This document shows positions 7,859 through 15,728 of a stretch of DNA of 44,731 nt, piece after piece. The notes under the pieces are model-generated. The model had not been told where the DNA came from, made no database searches, and was given only the letters and a program-made list of their open reading frames with translations. Both the position numbers and the translations under genes were made by a program. Each line of letters opens with the position of its first letter. Within the stretch, counting starts at the first letter, position 1. The DNA comes from an uncultured Actinomycetes bacterium (GTDB lineage: Bacteria; Actinomycetota; Thermoleophilia; Solirubrobacterales; 70-9), in assembly GCA_946479725.1 (NCBI GenBank), contig CAMLHB010000003.1:1-44731 (forward strand), read 5' to 3'.

Positions 7859-8403
7859 AACGGGAGTTCGTCGGCGATCTTGGCGAGCGTCGGTGCGTTT
7901 TTGTCCCGCTCGCTGAGGAGCGGAGCGGCGACCCCCCAGTCGACCCCGACTTCGGGGTCGTCCCAGGCGATGCCCTTCTCGGTTGCGGGGTCGTAGTAGC
8001 TGGAGACCTGGTAGGCGACGTCGGCTTCTTCGGAGAGGACGGCGAAGCCGTGGCCGAAGCCGACGGGGACGAAGAGCTGGCGGTGGCGGACGTCGTCGAG
8101 GCGGTGCGCCTCCCACTGGCCGAAGGTGGGCGAGTTGCGGCGGAGGTCGACGGCGACGTCGAGGATCTCGCCGCGGGCGCAGCGGACCAGCTTCGCCTGG
8201 CCGGGCTCGGTTTGGAAGTGGATGCCGCGCAGCGTTCCCCGGCGGGAGCGGGAGTGGTTGTGCTGGACGAAGTCGACCTCGATCCCCAGCCCGCGCCAGG
8301 CGTCGCGACTGAACGACTCGACCATGAAGCCGCGCTCGTCGCCGTGGACGACTGGCTCGATCAGGACCACCCCGTCGAGCTTCGTCTCCAACCGCTCGGC
8401 CAC
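7855..8403 (-). CDS. rfbC: dTDP-4-dehydrorhamnose 3,5-epimerase
   Basis: A 182-residue cupin-fold epimerase, third step of dTDP-L-rhamnose synthesis, converting dTDP-4-keto-6-deoxyglucose to the 4-keto-rhamnose form. Family marks: HGDERGFMVESF near residue 20, RGTLRGIHFQ with the catalytic His62, VPVGFGHGF, and the tyrosine segment SSYYDPATEKG followed by WDDP. The length is typical. The GTG start shares its G with the stop of rfbB (TAGTG). A longer frame upstream is only a shadow of rfbB. It is the last gene of the rhamnose operon. Confidence 0.95.
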   Translation of the reverse strand: MAERLETKLDGVVLIEPVVHGDERGFMVESFSRDAWRGLGIEVDFVQHNHSRSRRGTLRGIHFQTEPGQAKLVRCARGEILDVAVDLRRNSPTFGQWEAHRLDDVRHRQLFVPVGFGHGFAVLSEEADVAYQVSSYYDPATEKGIAWDDPEVGVDWGVAAPLLSERDKNAPTLAKIADELPF

Positions 8404-9386
8404 TAGCCGAGCGCCTTGCCGTACTGCTTTTCGTAGTACTCGCGGTACTCGCCGGAGCGGATCGGCCCCCACCACTCCTCATTCTCGCGGTACCACTGCA
8501 CGGTCCGCTCGAGCCCCTCGGCGAAGTGGACCTGCGCCTCCCAGCCGAGCTCCTCCTTCAGCTTCGCCGAGGAGAGCGAGTAGCGGCGGTCATGACCGGG
8601 GCGGTCGGAGACGTACTCGATCAGCGACTCGTCGGCGCCGACCAGCTCGATCACCCGCTTCACGACCTCGATGTTCTCGCACTCGTCGGGCCCGCCGACG
8701 TTGTAGGCCTCGCCGGCCCTGCCCTCGGTCAGGACGGTGTGGATGCCGCGGCAGAAGTCCTCGACGTAGAGCCAGTTGCGGACCTGCCTGCCGTCGCCGT
8801 AGACCGGCAGCGAGTCGCCGTGCAGGGCGTTCAAGACGATCAGCGGGATCAGCTTCTCCGGGTACTGGCGCGGGCCGTAGTTGTTGGAGCCGCGGACAAT
8901 CGAGGCGTCGACACCGTAGGTGTGGAAGTGGGCGGAGACGAGCAGGTCGCCGGCGGCCTTGGTCGCCGAGTAGGGCGAGGAAGGGTCGAGCGGCGAGGTC
9001 TCGGTGAAGGAGCCGGAGTCGATCGAGCCGTAGACCTCGTCGGTCGAGACCTGGAGGTAGCGAGAAACACCCAGCTCGCGCGCCGCGTCGAGCAGCGTCC
9101 CGGTCCCGACCACGTGGGTGCGGGCGAAGGCTTCCTGGTCGTCGATCGAGCGGTCGACGTGGCTCTCGGCGGCGAAGTTGACGACGGCGTCGACGCCCTG
9201 CATCGCCTCGCGGACGGCCGCCGGGTCCTCGATCGCCCCCTCGACGAGGTTCGTGCCCGCCGGCAGGTTCTCCCGCCGGCCCGCATAGGTGAGCTTGTCG
9301 AGGACGACGACGTCGTGCTCGTCGCCGACCAACCGCACGTAGGTGGAGCCGATGAAACCAGCCGCTCCGGTGACCAAGAGCCTCAT
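8403..9386 (-). CDS. rfbB: dTDP-glucose 4,6-dehydratase
   Basis: A 327-residue extended SDR, second step of dTDP-L-rhamnose synthesis. The NAD loop TGAAGFIGS (residues 6-14), the dehydratase signature STDEVYG with Thr115-Asp116-Glu117, and YSATK with Tyr139 and Lys143 are all present, as is the RGSNNYGPRQYPEKLIP substrate region. The length matches the family. Its ATG overlaps the rfbD stop by four bases (ATGA), so translation is probably coupled. The product feeds rfbC and rfbD. Confidence 0.97.
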   Translation of the reverse strand: MRLLVTGAAGFIGSTYVRLVGDEHDVVVLDKLTYAGRRENLPAGTNLVEGAIEDPAAVREAMQGVDAVVNFAAESHVDRSIDDQEAFARTHVVGTGTLLDAARELGVSRYLQVSTDEVYGSIDSGSFTETSPLDPSSPYSATKAAGDLLVSAHFHTYGVDASIVRGSNNYGPRQYPEKLIPLIVLNALHGDSLPVYGDGRQVRNWLYVEDFCRGIHTVLTEGRAGEAYNVGGPDECENIEVVKRVIELVGADESLIEYVSDRPGHDRRYSLSSAKLKEELGWEAQVHFAEGLERTVQWYRENEEWWGPIRSGEYREYYEKQYGKALG

Positions 9387-10234
9387 TCCGTACCTGCCTC
9401 CGCTTTCCGTTGCGCGAGATAGCCCGCCAGACCGTCCTGCCAGCTGGGAAGCCTAATCGCGTGTTCGCGCTGGCTGACGAGCGCCGAAAAGGCGGGTCGC
9501 GGCGCGGCGGCGCCGAATTCCTCGCTGGTGATCGAGAGCACCCGGCACTCGACGCCCGCCTGCTCGAAGATCTCCCGCGCGAACTCATACCAGGAGCACT
9601 GACCGGCCGCCGCCATGTGGTGGATCCCGTACTCGATCCCCTCGATCAGGCGGACGACGCCGTAGGCGAGGTGCCAGGTGTAGGTCGGCGAGCCGACCTG
9701 GTCGCGAACCACGGTGACCTCGCTGCGGTCCTCGGCTAGCTGCAGCATCGTCTCGACGAAGTTGCGGCCGCCGACCCCGAAGAGGCCGGCGGAGCGGACG
9801 ATGAAGTGGCGCTTGTTCGCAGCGGCCACCGCCTCCTCCCCGGCCAGCTTGGTGCGGCCGTAGGCCGAGAGCGGCGCCGGCTGGTCGCTCTCGACATAGG
9901 GCGCGCCCTTGGCGCCGTCGAAGACGTAGTCGGTGGAGACGTGGAGGATCCGCGCTTCCACCTTGGCCGCCGCGGCGGCGACGTTGCCGGCTCCGCGGCC
10001 GTTGATCGCGAAGGCGGCCTCCTCGGCGGTCTCGGCGCCGTCGACGTCGGTCCAGGCGGCGCAGTTGATCACCACGTCGGGCCGCTCCAGCTCGAGCCGG
10101 CGCTCGAGGGCGGCGGGGTCGGTGACGTCGAGCTCGGCGCGGCCGTAGCCGACCACCTCGTGGCCGGCGTTGCCGGCGGCGAGCATCACGTCGCGGCCGA
10201 GCATCCCGGCGGCTCCGGTGACGAGCAGCTTCAT
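9383..10234 (-). CDS. rfbD: dTDP-4-dehydrorhamnose reductase
   Basis: A 283-residue SDR that makes dTDP-L-rhamnose using NAD(P)H, the final pathway step. It shows TGAAGMLGRDV near the N-terminus, VINCAAWTDVDGAE, the serine/threonine motif STDYVFDG, and YGRTK as the catalytic YXXXK. The ATG at 10234 is chosen because the Rossmann strand KLLVTGAAG starts immediately after it; the longer frame adds 17 unrelated residues. It lies 25 bases after the PIG-V-like gene and overlaps rfbB by four bases. Confidence 0.96.
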   Translation of the reverse strand: MKLLVTGAAGMLGRDVMLAAGNAGHEVVGYGRAELDVTDPAALERRLELERPDVVINCAAWTDVDGAETAEEAAFAINGRGAGNVAAAAAKVEARILHVSTDYVFDGAKGAPYVESDQPAPLSAYGRTKLAGEEAVAAANKRHFIVRSAGLFGVGGRNFVETMLQLAEDRSEVTVVRDQVGSPTYTWHLAYGVVRLIEGIEYGIHHMAAAGQCSWYEFAREIFEQAGVECRVLSITSEEFGAAAPRPAFSALVSQREHAIRLPSWQDGLAGYLAQRKAEAGTE

Positions 10235-10259
10235 AGAGACCGGACAGTAGTGAGGGCGC

Positions 10260-11504
10260 TCAAGCGACGAAGGACCAGAGGGCAAACTGGGCGGTGAAGA
10301 CCGCCATCCCGGCGGCGAAGAGGGCGACGGCCCGCGTCGTCCACCCGCGCTTCTCCGTCTCCGTCGCCAGCCAGAGGAAGAGCGGGAAGAGGACGACGAT
10401 GAAGCGCGAGGCCGACCAGAGCGGGTCGCCGTCGGGCTGCGAGACGAAGATCGGCGCCAGCGAGATCAGTACCCAGGTCCCGTAGGCGGCCGGCAGCGTC
10501 CGCAGCATCGCGATCCCCCCGAACACGGCAAAGGCGACGAAGACCAGCTGCATGACGTTGAGGTAGTCGAGGGTGCCCTGGTAGGAACCGGTGGCGAGGT
10601 GGCCGACGCCCTTGCCGGCTTCGCGGAAGCCGGCCCAGATCCCCGTCAGCGGGTCGACGGTGTGGCGGCCGAACAGCGCCTGGGCGTCGTTCCAGGCCAG
10701 CCAGTTGTCGAGCGCGAAGTGGAGGTAGGCGCTGAAGGCGATCAGCCCGAGCGGGGCCAGCAATAGCCAAAGGAAATCCGGACGGAGTCGGTAGCGAGGC
10801 CAGCGCCCGTCGTGCAGCTCTCGTTTCCGGTCGGTGCGCGGCCCGTAGAGATAGAGCATCGCCACCGGCACGACCAGCAGCAGGCCGGGCACGCGGGTCG
10901 CCGAGGCGAGCGCGAGGACGATCCCGGCGACCGCCCAGTGGCCGGTGCGGGCGGCGAGGAAGGCGCCGACCGCGAGCAGCAGGAACATCGACTCGCTGTA
11001 GGGGATGCCGAAGAAGAGCGAGGTCGGGAAGAAGGCGAGCAGGAGCAGGGTCGGGGCGGCGAACCGCTCGCCGAGCTCGATCACGGTCAGCCGGTGCAGC
11101 AGCGCCAGGGCGCAGAAGAAGCAGGCGAGCGAGACCGCGTAGGCGACGATCAGGATCAGCCCGGGGCTGGCGCCGAAGCCGCTCAGCAGGTGGACGACCC
11201 CGGGGTAGAGCGGGAAGAAGGCGGGGCGGTTTTCGACCGGGGGCAGGCCTTCGTAGCTCTGGACGTAGCCGTCGTAGGCGATCGCCAGGTAGTGCTGGGT
11301 GTCCCACTTCGCCATCGGCGAGAAGACGAGATCGAGCAGGTTGTGGCCGGGCCAGGAGGCGAACGGATGCGAGAGCGAGGCCGATTCGCCGACGACGTTG
11401 GGAATGAAGCCGGAGATCGTCACCCAGATCGCGACCCCGAAGACGACGAGGCGGCTGGGCCAGAAGGCGGCCCAGGCCGCGCGAGCGCTGGCCCGCCAGT
11501 CCAC
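10260..11504 (-). CDS. PIG-V-like polytopic mannosyltransferase-type membrane protein
   Basis: A 414-residue integral membrane protein with about ten hydrophobic segments. After the first membrane helix comes a loop with KWDTQHYLAIAYDGY and ENRPAFFPLYP, which resembles the PIG-V/GT-C family, where an Asp in this first outer loop takes part in sugar transfer from polyprenyl-phosphate donors. GTG is the start, sharing its G with the rfbA stop (TAGTG). The gene is embedded between rfbA and rfbD, so it is probably co-expressed with rhamnose synthesis, although GT-C enzymes do not use dTDP-rhamnose directly. Its substrate is unknown. Confidence 0.75.
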   Translation of the reverse strand: MDWRASARAAWAAFWPSRLVVFGVAIWVTISGFIPNVVGESASLSHPFASWPGHNLLDLVFSPMAKWDTQHYLAIAYDGYVQSYEGLPPVENRPAFFPLYPGVVHLLSGFGASPGLILIVAYAVSLACFFCALALLHRLTVIELGERFAAPTLLLLAFFPTSLFFGIPYSESMFLLLAVGAFLAARTGHWAVAGIVLALASATRVPGLLLVVPVAMLYLYGPRTDRKRELHDGRWPRYRLRPDFLWLLLAPLGLIAFSAYLHFALDNWLAWNDAQALFGRHTVDPLTGIWAGFREAGKGVGHLATGSYQGTLDYLNVMQLVFVAFAVFGGIAMLRTLPAAYGTWVLISLAPIFVSQPDGDPLWSASRFIVVLFPLFLWLATETEKRGWTTRAVALFAAGMAVFTAQFALWSFVA

Positions 11505-12580
11505 TAGACGAGTTTGATCTCGGAGCGGTCGCCGACCAGGAGGCGCAGCGTCTTCGGCATCCCCTCGCTGCGGGTCAGCTTCACTTCCTTGCCGAGCAGG
11601 CTCGCCTCCATCCGCGTTCCCAGGTCCTCGACCACCGAGCCGGAGAGGACGATCGAGTTCTCGACTTCGGAGCGGCGGACGTGGACGTCGTCGCCGATCG
11701 AGGTGTAGGGGCCGATGTAGGCGTCCTCGACGCAGGCGCCGGCCCCGATCACGGCGGGACCGCGGACGACCGAGCGCTCGAGCCGAGCGCCGGGGCCGAG
11801 GACGACCCGGCCCTCGACCTTGGAGGCCTGGTCGACCTCGCCCTCGATCGAGGTCACCAGCTCCTCGAGCACGAGCCGGTTGGCCTCCAGCATGTCGGCG
11901 AGCTGGCCGGTGTCCTTCCACCAGCCGCGGACCACCTCGGAGCGAACTGTGCGGCCGTCGTCGATCAGTCTCTGGATCGCCTCGGTGATCTCCAGCTCGC
12001 CGCGCCAGGAGGGCTGCAGCGAGCGGGCGGCGTCGAAGATCAGGTTGCTGAAGAGGTAGACGCCGACCAGGGCCAGGTTTGAGGGCGGGTCTTTCGGCTT
12101 CTCGATCAGGCGGACGATCTTCTCGCCGTCGAGCTCGGCCACCCCGTAGGACTGCGGGTCGTCGACCGGGGTGAGGAGGATCAGCGCGTCGGGGTTGTGC
12201 TCGTTGAAGGTGGCGACGAGGCCGCGGAGGCCGTCGCGCAGGAGGTTGTCGCCGAGGTACATGACGAAGGGCGAGCCGCCGATGAACTCCTCTGCGGTCA
12301 GCACCGCGTGGGCGAGGCCGGCGGGCTTGTCCTGGACGATGTAGGTGATCTCGGCCCCGAACCGGGAGCCGTCGCCGGCGGCCTCGCGAATCTCGTCCCC
12401 GGTCTCCGGGGCGATGATGATCCCGATCTCCTCGACGCCGGCATCGACCAGCGCCTCGATCCCGTAGAAGAGCACGGGTTTGTTCGCCACCGGCACCAGC
12501 TGCTTGGCCGAGGTGTGGGTGATCGGGCGCAGCCGCGTCCCGGCGCCGCCGGAGAGGATCAGTCCCTTCAGGGCCTCCAT
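11504..12580 (-). CDS. rfbA: Glucose-1-phosphate thymidylyltransferase, long form
   Basis: A 358-residue nucleotidyltransferase making dTDP-glucose from dTTP and glucose-1-phosphate, first step of the rhamnose pathway. The nucleotide loop LSGGAGTRLRPIT (residues 9-21), KQLVPVANKPVLFYGIE, YLGDNLL and IEKPKDP are family hallmarks. Unlike the roughly 290-residue RfbA of enterobacteria it has about 110 extra C-terminal residues with hexapeptide-like repeats (VVLGPGA, AVIGAGA, AYIGPYTSIGD), a left-handed beta-helix as in StrD-type enzymes. It is the first gene of the operon; TAGGGT nine bases before its ATG is a candidate -10. Confidence 0.93.
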   Translation of the reverse strand: MEALKGLILSGGAGTRLRPITHTSAKQLVPVANKPVLFYGIEALVDAGVEEIGIIIAPETGDEIREAAGDGSRFGAEITYIVQDKPAGLAHAVLTAEEFIGGSPFVMYLGDNLLRDGLRGLVATFNEHNPDALILLTPVDDPQSYGVAELDGEKIVRLIEKPKDPPSNLALVGVYLFSNLIFDAARSLQPSWRGELEITEAIQRLIDDGRTVRSEVVRGWWKDTGQLADMLEANRLVLEELVTSIEGEVDQASKVEGRVVLGPGARLERSVVRGPAVIGAGACVEDAYIGPYTSIGDDVHVRRSEVENSIVLSGSVVEDLGTRMEASLLGKEVKLTRSEGMPKTLRLLVGDRSEIKLV

Positions 12581-12625
12581 CGGCTCGCAACCCTATCTGC
12601 TCCATCCACCTAGGATTGTGGGTTC
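12581..12625. promoter_or_regulatory. Compact divergent promoter region, rhamnose operon / glycosyltransferase operon
   Basis: Only 45 bases separate two divergent operons. On the minus strand TAGGGT (12590-12595) lies nine bases before the rfbA ATG; on the plus strand TAGGAT (12611-12616) lies nine bases before the ATG of the 72-residue gene. If both are -10 elements, each promoter must reach into the opposite coding region, so the two operons would compete or be co-regulated. The AGGA inside the plus-strand element could instead be a ribosome site. Confidence 0.4.
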
Positions 12626-12844
12626 ATGGTCGCCGCCACCGATCAGCCGCAGGACGAGCTGACGGCGCTTCGCGAGCAGCGCGAGGCGCTGCACCGGGAG
12701 CTCGTCCGCAAGACCTACCGGATCGGCGAGCTGGAAGGGGAGCTGATCGAGGTCGCCCGCACCTACGAAAAGAGCCTCAGCTGGAGGCTGACCCGGCCGG
12801 TGCGGGCGCTGAAGCCGGCGCTGAAGAAACTCCTCGGCCGCTGA
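12626..12844 (+). CDS. Small coiled-coil protein with SWRLTRPVR tail
   Basis: A 72-residue soluble protein with no catalytic domain. Residues about 8-50 form a charged coiled coil (ELTALREQREALHRELV), and the end reads SLSWRLTRPVRALKPALK. That tail pattern (S-x-S-W-[RK]-x-T-x-P-[LV]-R) normally sits at the end of polysaccharide glycosyltransferases or methyltransferases and is also found here at the end of the 4085-4945 product. As a stand-alone gene it might dock to or oligomerise with the enzymes that follow. Its TGA overlaps the next ATG (TGATG), making it the leader gene of a four-gene operon. It was probably split from, or never fused to, a larger enzyme. Confidence 0.65.
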   Translation: MVAATDQPQDELTALREQREALHRELVRKTYRIGELEGELIEVARTYEKSLSWRLTRPVRALKPALKKLLGR

Positions 12845-14547
12845 TGCGACGCGACCTGCGGGTGCTGAAAAACATCCTCCCGGCCTGGGCGATCGCCTTC
12901 CTGCGCCGACTCCGCGACCTGCTCCGGCGCGGCCGCCAGCTGCACCTGCAAACGCCGCGGGCCCGCCGTGAAGCGGCGCTGCAGGAACTCGAAGCGCTGG
13001 CGCAGCGGCCGCTGATCTCGCTGGTGATGCCGACCTACAAGACCGACCTCAAGTACCTGCGCGAGGCGGTTGGCTCGGTGCTCGGCCAGCACTACCCCGA
13101 GTGGGAGCTGATCGTCGTCGACGACGCCTCCGGCGACCCGGCGCTGGAACGGGCGCTGAGCGGCTACGACGGCGCCCACGCGCGGATCAAGTACCGCCAG
13201 CTGCAGCAGAACGCAGGCATCTCCGCCGCCACCAACGCCGGCATGGAGCTGGCCGAGGGCGAGTTCGTCGGCTTCCTCGACCACGACGACACGCTGACGC
13301 CCGACGCGCTGCTGCGGGTGGCGCAGGCGCTGGCCGGCGACCCCGAGCTCGACGTCGTCTACTCGGACTCCGACAAGCTGACGATCGGCGGCGTCCGCGC
13401 CGACCCCTTCCTGAAGCCCGACTGGTCGCCGGTCTACGCCCTGGGAGCGATGTACATCGGCCACCTGCTGGTGGTTCGCCGCGCGGTCGCCGAGGCGGCC
13501 GGCGGTTTCGACTCGGCCTTCGACAAGATCCAGGACTTCGAGTTCATGCTGCGGGTCTCCGAGCGGACCGACCGCATCCACCACATCCCGCAGATCCTCT
13601 ACCACTGGCGGGCGATCCCCGGGAGCATCGCCGCCGGGACCGAGCAGAAGAGCGGCGTCGAGGAGCTGCAGGCGCGGGCGGTCTCGGCGCACCTGGAGCG
13701 GCTCGGGCTGCCGGCGCGGGCGCAGCCGCACCCGGCGATCCCGCACCGGGCGGTGCTGGTGCCGGCGAACGGCTCGGCGCCCCAGCCGCAGGTCAGCGTC
13801 GTCGTCCACGGCCGCGAGGGCAGCCCGGAGGTCGAGCGGCTGCGGCGCTCGCTGGAGCGGACCGCCTACCCGGACCTGGAGACGATCGTGGTCGCCGAGG
13901 GCAGCCGGGCCGCTGCCCACAACGCCGGCGCCGGGCGGGCCTCGGGCGAGCACCTGCTCTTCCTCGCCCCCGACGTCGAGCTCGAGCCGAATTGCGTCTC
14001 GCAGCTGGTCCTCCACGCCTCGCTTCCGGACGTCGCCGCGGTCGGCCCGAAGCTGGTCCGCCCCGACGGGAAGGTCGAGCAGGCGGGGATCGCGATCGGG
14101 CTGCGCGACCCGGCGGCGCCGATGCTGGCGGGGGCGCCGGCTGAGGGCGACGGCTACTACGGGGCCCTGCCCTGCTCGCGCGAGGTCTCCGGGCTCAGTG
14201 CCGAGTGCATGCTGGTGCGGCGGGAAGACTTCGAGCGGGCGGGCGGATTCCTGGACCTGTATGCCTGCGAATACGAGGACCTGGACCTCTGCCGGCGGCT
14301 CGCCGGCGCAGGCCGCAAGTGCGTCTACGCCGCCACCGCGACCGCCGTCAGCCACCGCGGCGAGAGCGCCCGCCGCGCCGGCGCCGACATCGTCGACCGC
14401 GCCCTCTTCGTCGACACCTGGTACGACGAGCTGCTCGCCGGCGACCCCTACTTCAACCGCGGCTTCGCGCGCCAGCGGGCCGACTACGTCCCCTCCGGCT
14501 GGCTGGAGCCGGTCTACCGGGCGATCGGCACGGTGAGGTCGCGATGA
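12844..14547 (+). CDS. Tandem GT2 glycosyltransferase, second domain degenerate
   Basis: A 567-residue protein with two GT-A domains. The first (about residues 58-300) is complete: ISLVMPTYKTDLKYL, IVVDDASGDP, GFLDHDDTL as DXD, and FDKIQDFEFMLRVSE near the catalytic base. The second (about 318-550) keeps the back half (LFLAPDVELEP, GPKLVRPDGK, YEDLDLCRRLAGAG) but its nucleotide-binding segment reads IVVAEGSRAAAHNAGAG, lacking the D-x-S and about 30 residues that normally follow. The second domain may be acceptor-binding only, or use a shortened site. A basic amphipathic N-terminus could touch the membrane. Overlaps neighbours by 1 and 4 bases. Confidence 0.85.
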   Translation: MRRDLRVLKNILPAWAIAFLRRLRDLLRRGRQLHLQTPRARREAALQELEALAQRPLISLVMPTYKTDLKYLREAVGSVLGQHYPEWELIVVDDASGDPALERALSGYDGAHARIKYRQLQQNAGISAATNAGMELAEGEFVGFLDHDDTLTPDALLRVAQALAGDPELDVVYSDSDKLTIGGVRADPFLKPDWSPVYALGAMYIGHLLVVRRAVAEAAGGFDSAFDKIQDFEFMLRVSERTDRIHHIPQILYHWRAIPGSIAAGTEQKSGVEELQARAVSAHLERLGLPARAQPHPAIPHRAVLVPANGSAPQPQVSVVVHGREGSPEVERLRRSLERTAYPDLETIVVAEGSRAAAHNAGAGRASGEHLLFLAPDVELEPNCVSQLVLHASLPDVAAVGPKLVRPDGKVEQAGIAIGLRDPAAPMLAGAPAEGDGYYGALPCSREVSGLSAECMLVRREDFERAGGFLDLYACEYEDLDLCRRLAGAGRKCVYAATATAVSHRGESARRAGADIVDRALFVDTWYDELLAGDPYFNRGFARQRADYVPSGWLEPVYRAIGTVRSR

Positions 14548-15728
14548 ACCGGGTCGTCTTCGTCATGTACGGGCCGCTCGACGTCAACAGCGCGATCCAG
14601 GCCTTCCACTTCGGCGAGGAGCTGACCGCGCAGGGATGGGAGGTGACGCTTGCGGGGGTCGGCGACCCGAGCCGGATCGAGGCGGTCGGCCATCCCCCCT
14701 TCGAGTGCGTCTCCCACGAGGCCCTGGAAGAGCGGATCCGCAGCGGGTCGATCCCCCGCGAGGGGACGATCGTCTGCGGCTGGACGCCGCGCGAGCGGGT
14801 CAACCGCCTGACGACGCGCATCGCCTCGGCGCTGCGGGTCCCCTACGTGGTCCACCTCGAGGACAACGAGAACTACCTGCTGGAAACGATCACCGGGATG
14901 ACCCTGCCGGAGCTGCAGCGGCTGCCGCTGCGGGCGCAGGACCGGATGAGCACCCTGGACACCATCCACCCCACCCACTACGAGGAGTTCCTCCGCGGCG
15001 CCAGCGGCGTCACCGTGATCACCGAGGAGCTGAACGACTTCAACTTCGGCGAGCGGCCCCACCACGTGGCGCGGCCGGGGATCGACAGCGAGCGCTTCAG
15101 CCCGGAGCGGCCGGACCGGAAGACGCGCGAGCAGCTGGGGCTGCGGCCGGAGGAGTTCGTCCTCGTCTACCACGGCACCATCCACTACGCCAACCAGCAC
15201 GAGATGATGAGCCTCTACGTCGCCGTGCAGCTGCTGCGCCGGCGCGGCCACCAGGTGCGGCTGGTGCGGCTCGGCCACAGCGAGTTCGGCGGCGTCGACC
15301 CGCGCGCCTTTCGCGCCGTCAGCGACGGGGTGCTGGAGCTGGGCCGGATCGACTGGCGCGAGGTGCCCGACTACCTGGCGCTGGCCGACGCCTTCGTCCA
15401 GCCCGGCGCCTGCGACGCCTTCAACCGCTACCGGCTGCCCTCGAAGCTGCCGGAGTTCCTGGCGATGGGACGCCCGACTATCGTGCCCCACTGCAATATC
15501 GGTCATGACCTCACCCACGGGGAGAACGCACTCTTGCTCGAGCAGGGCAACGCAATCGAGATCACGGCGCGGGTCGAAGAGCTGATCGGCGACCGCGAGC
15601 TGGCGGCGAAGCTCGGCGCCGGGGCGCGCAGGTTCGCCCTCGAGGAGCTGAGCTGGCCGGACAACGCGACCGCGCTCGGCGGGTTCTACCGCGAGCTGAT
15701 CGGCGCACCGGCGGAGCAGGCGGCGTGA
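14544..15728 (+). CDS. GT4-like glycosyltransferase
   Basis: A 394-residue GT-B protein. Recognisable parts are the N-terminal strand VVFVMYGPLDVNS, the domain junction VARPGIDSERFSPERP and the second-domain strand FVLVYHGTIHYANQ, ending with a C-terminal site FNRYRLPSKLPEFLAMGRP. The usual EX7E donor motif is modified: the second Glu (LPEFL) is kept while the position eight residues before it is Tyr, a pattern I associate with a distinct GT4 subgroup rather than decay. Starts at ATG within the preceding stop (ATGA) and ends overlapping the methyltransferase start (GTGA). The donor sugar is unknown. Confidence 0.82.
   Translation: MNRVVFVMYGPLDVNSAIQAFHFGEELTAQGWEVTLAGVGDPSRIEAVGHPPFECVSHEALEERIRSGSIPREGTIVCGWTPRERVNRLTTRIASALRVPYVVHLEDNENYLLETITGMTLPELQRLPLRAQDRMSTLDTIHPTHYEEFLRGASGVTVITEELNDFNFGERPHHVARPGIDSERFSPERPDRKTREQLGLRPEEFVLVYHGTIHYANQHEMMSLYVAVQLLRRRGHQVRLVRLGHSEFGGVDPRAFRAVSDGVLELGRIDWREVPDYLALADAFVQPGACDAFNRYRLPSKLPEFLAMGRPTIVPHCNIGHDLTHGENALLLEQGNAIEITARVEELIGDRELAAKLGAGARRFALEELSWPDNATALGGFYRELIGAPAEQAA

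Noticed and set aside
10260..12605. A single 781-codon frame joining rfbA and the PIG-V-like region
   Set aside because: The first half is rfbA read in the wrong frame. The membrane protein starts at GTG 11504.
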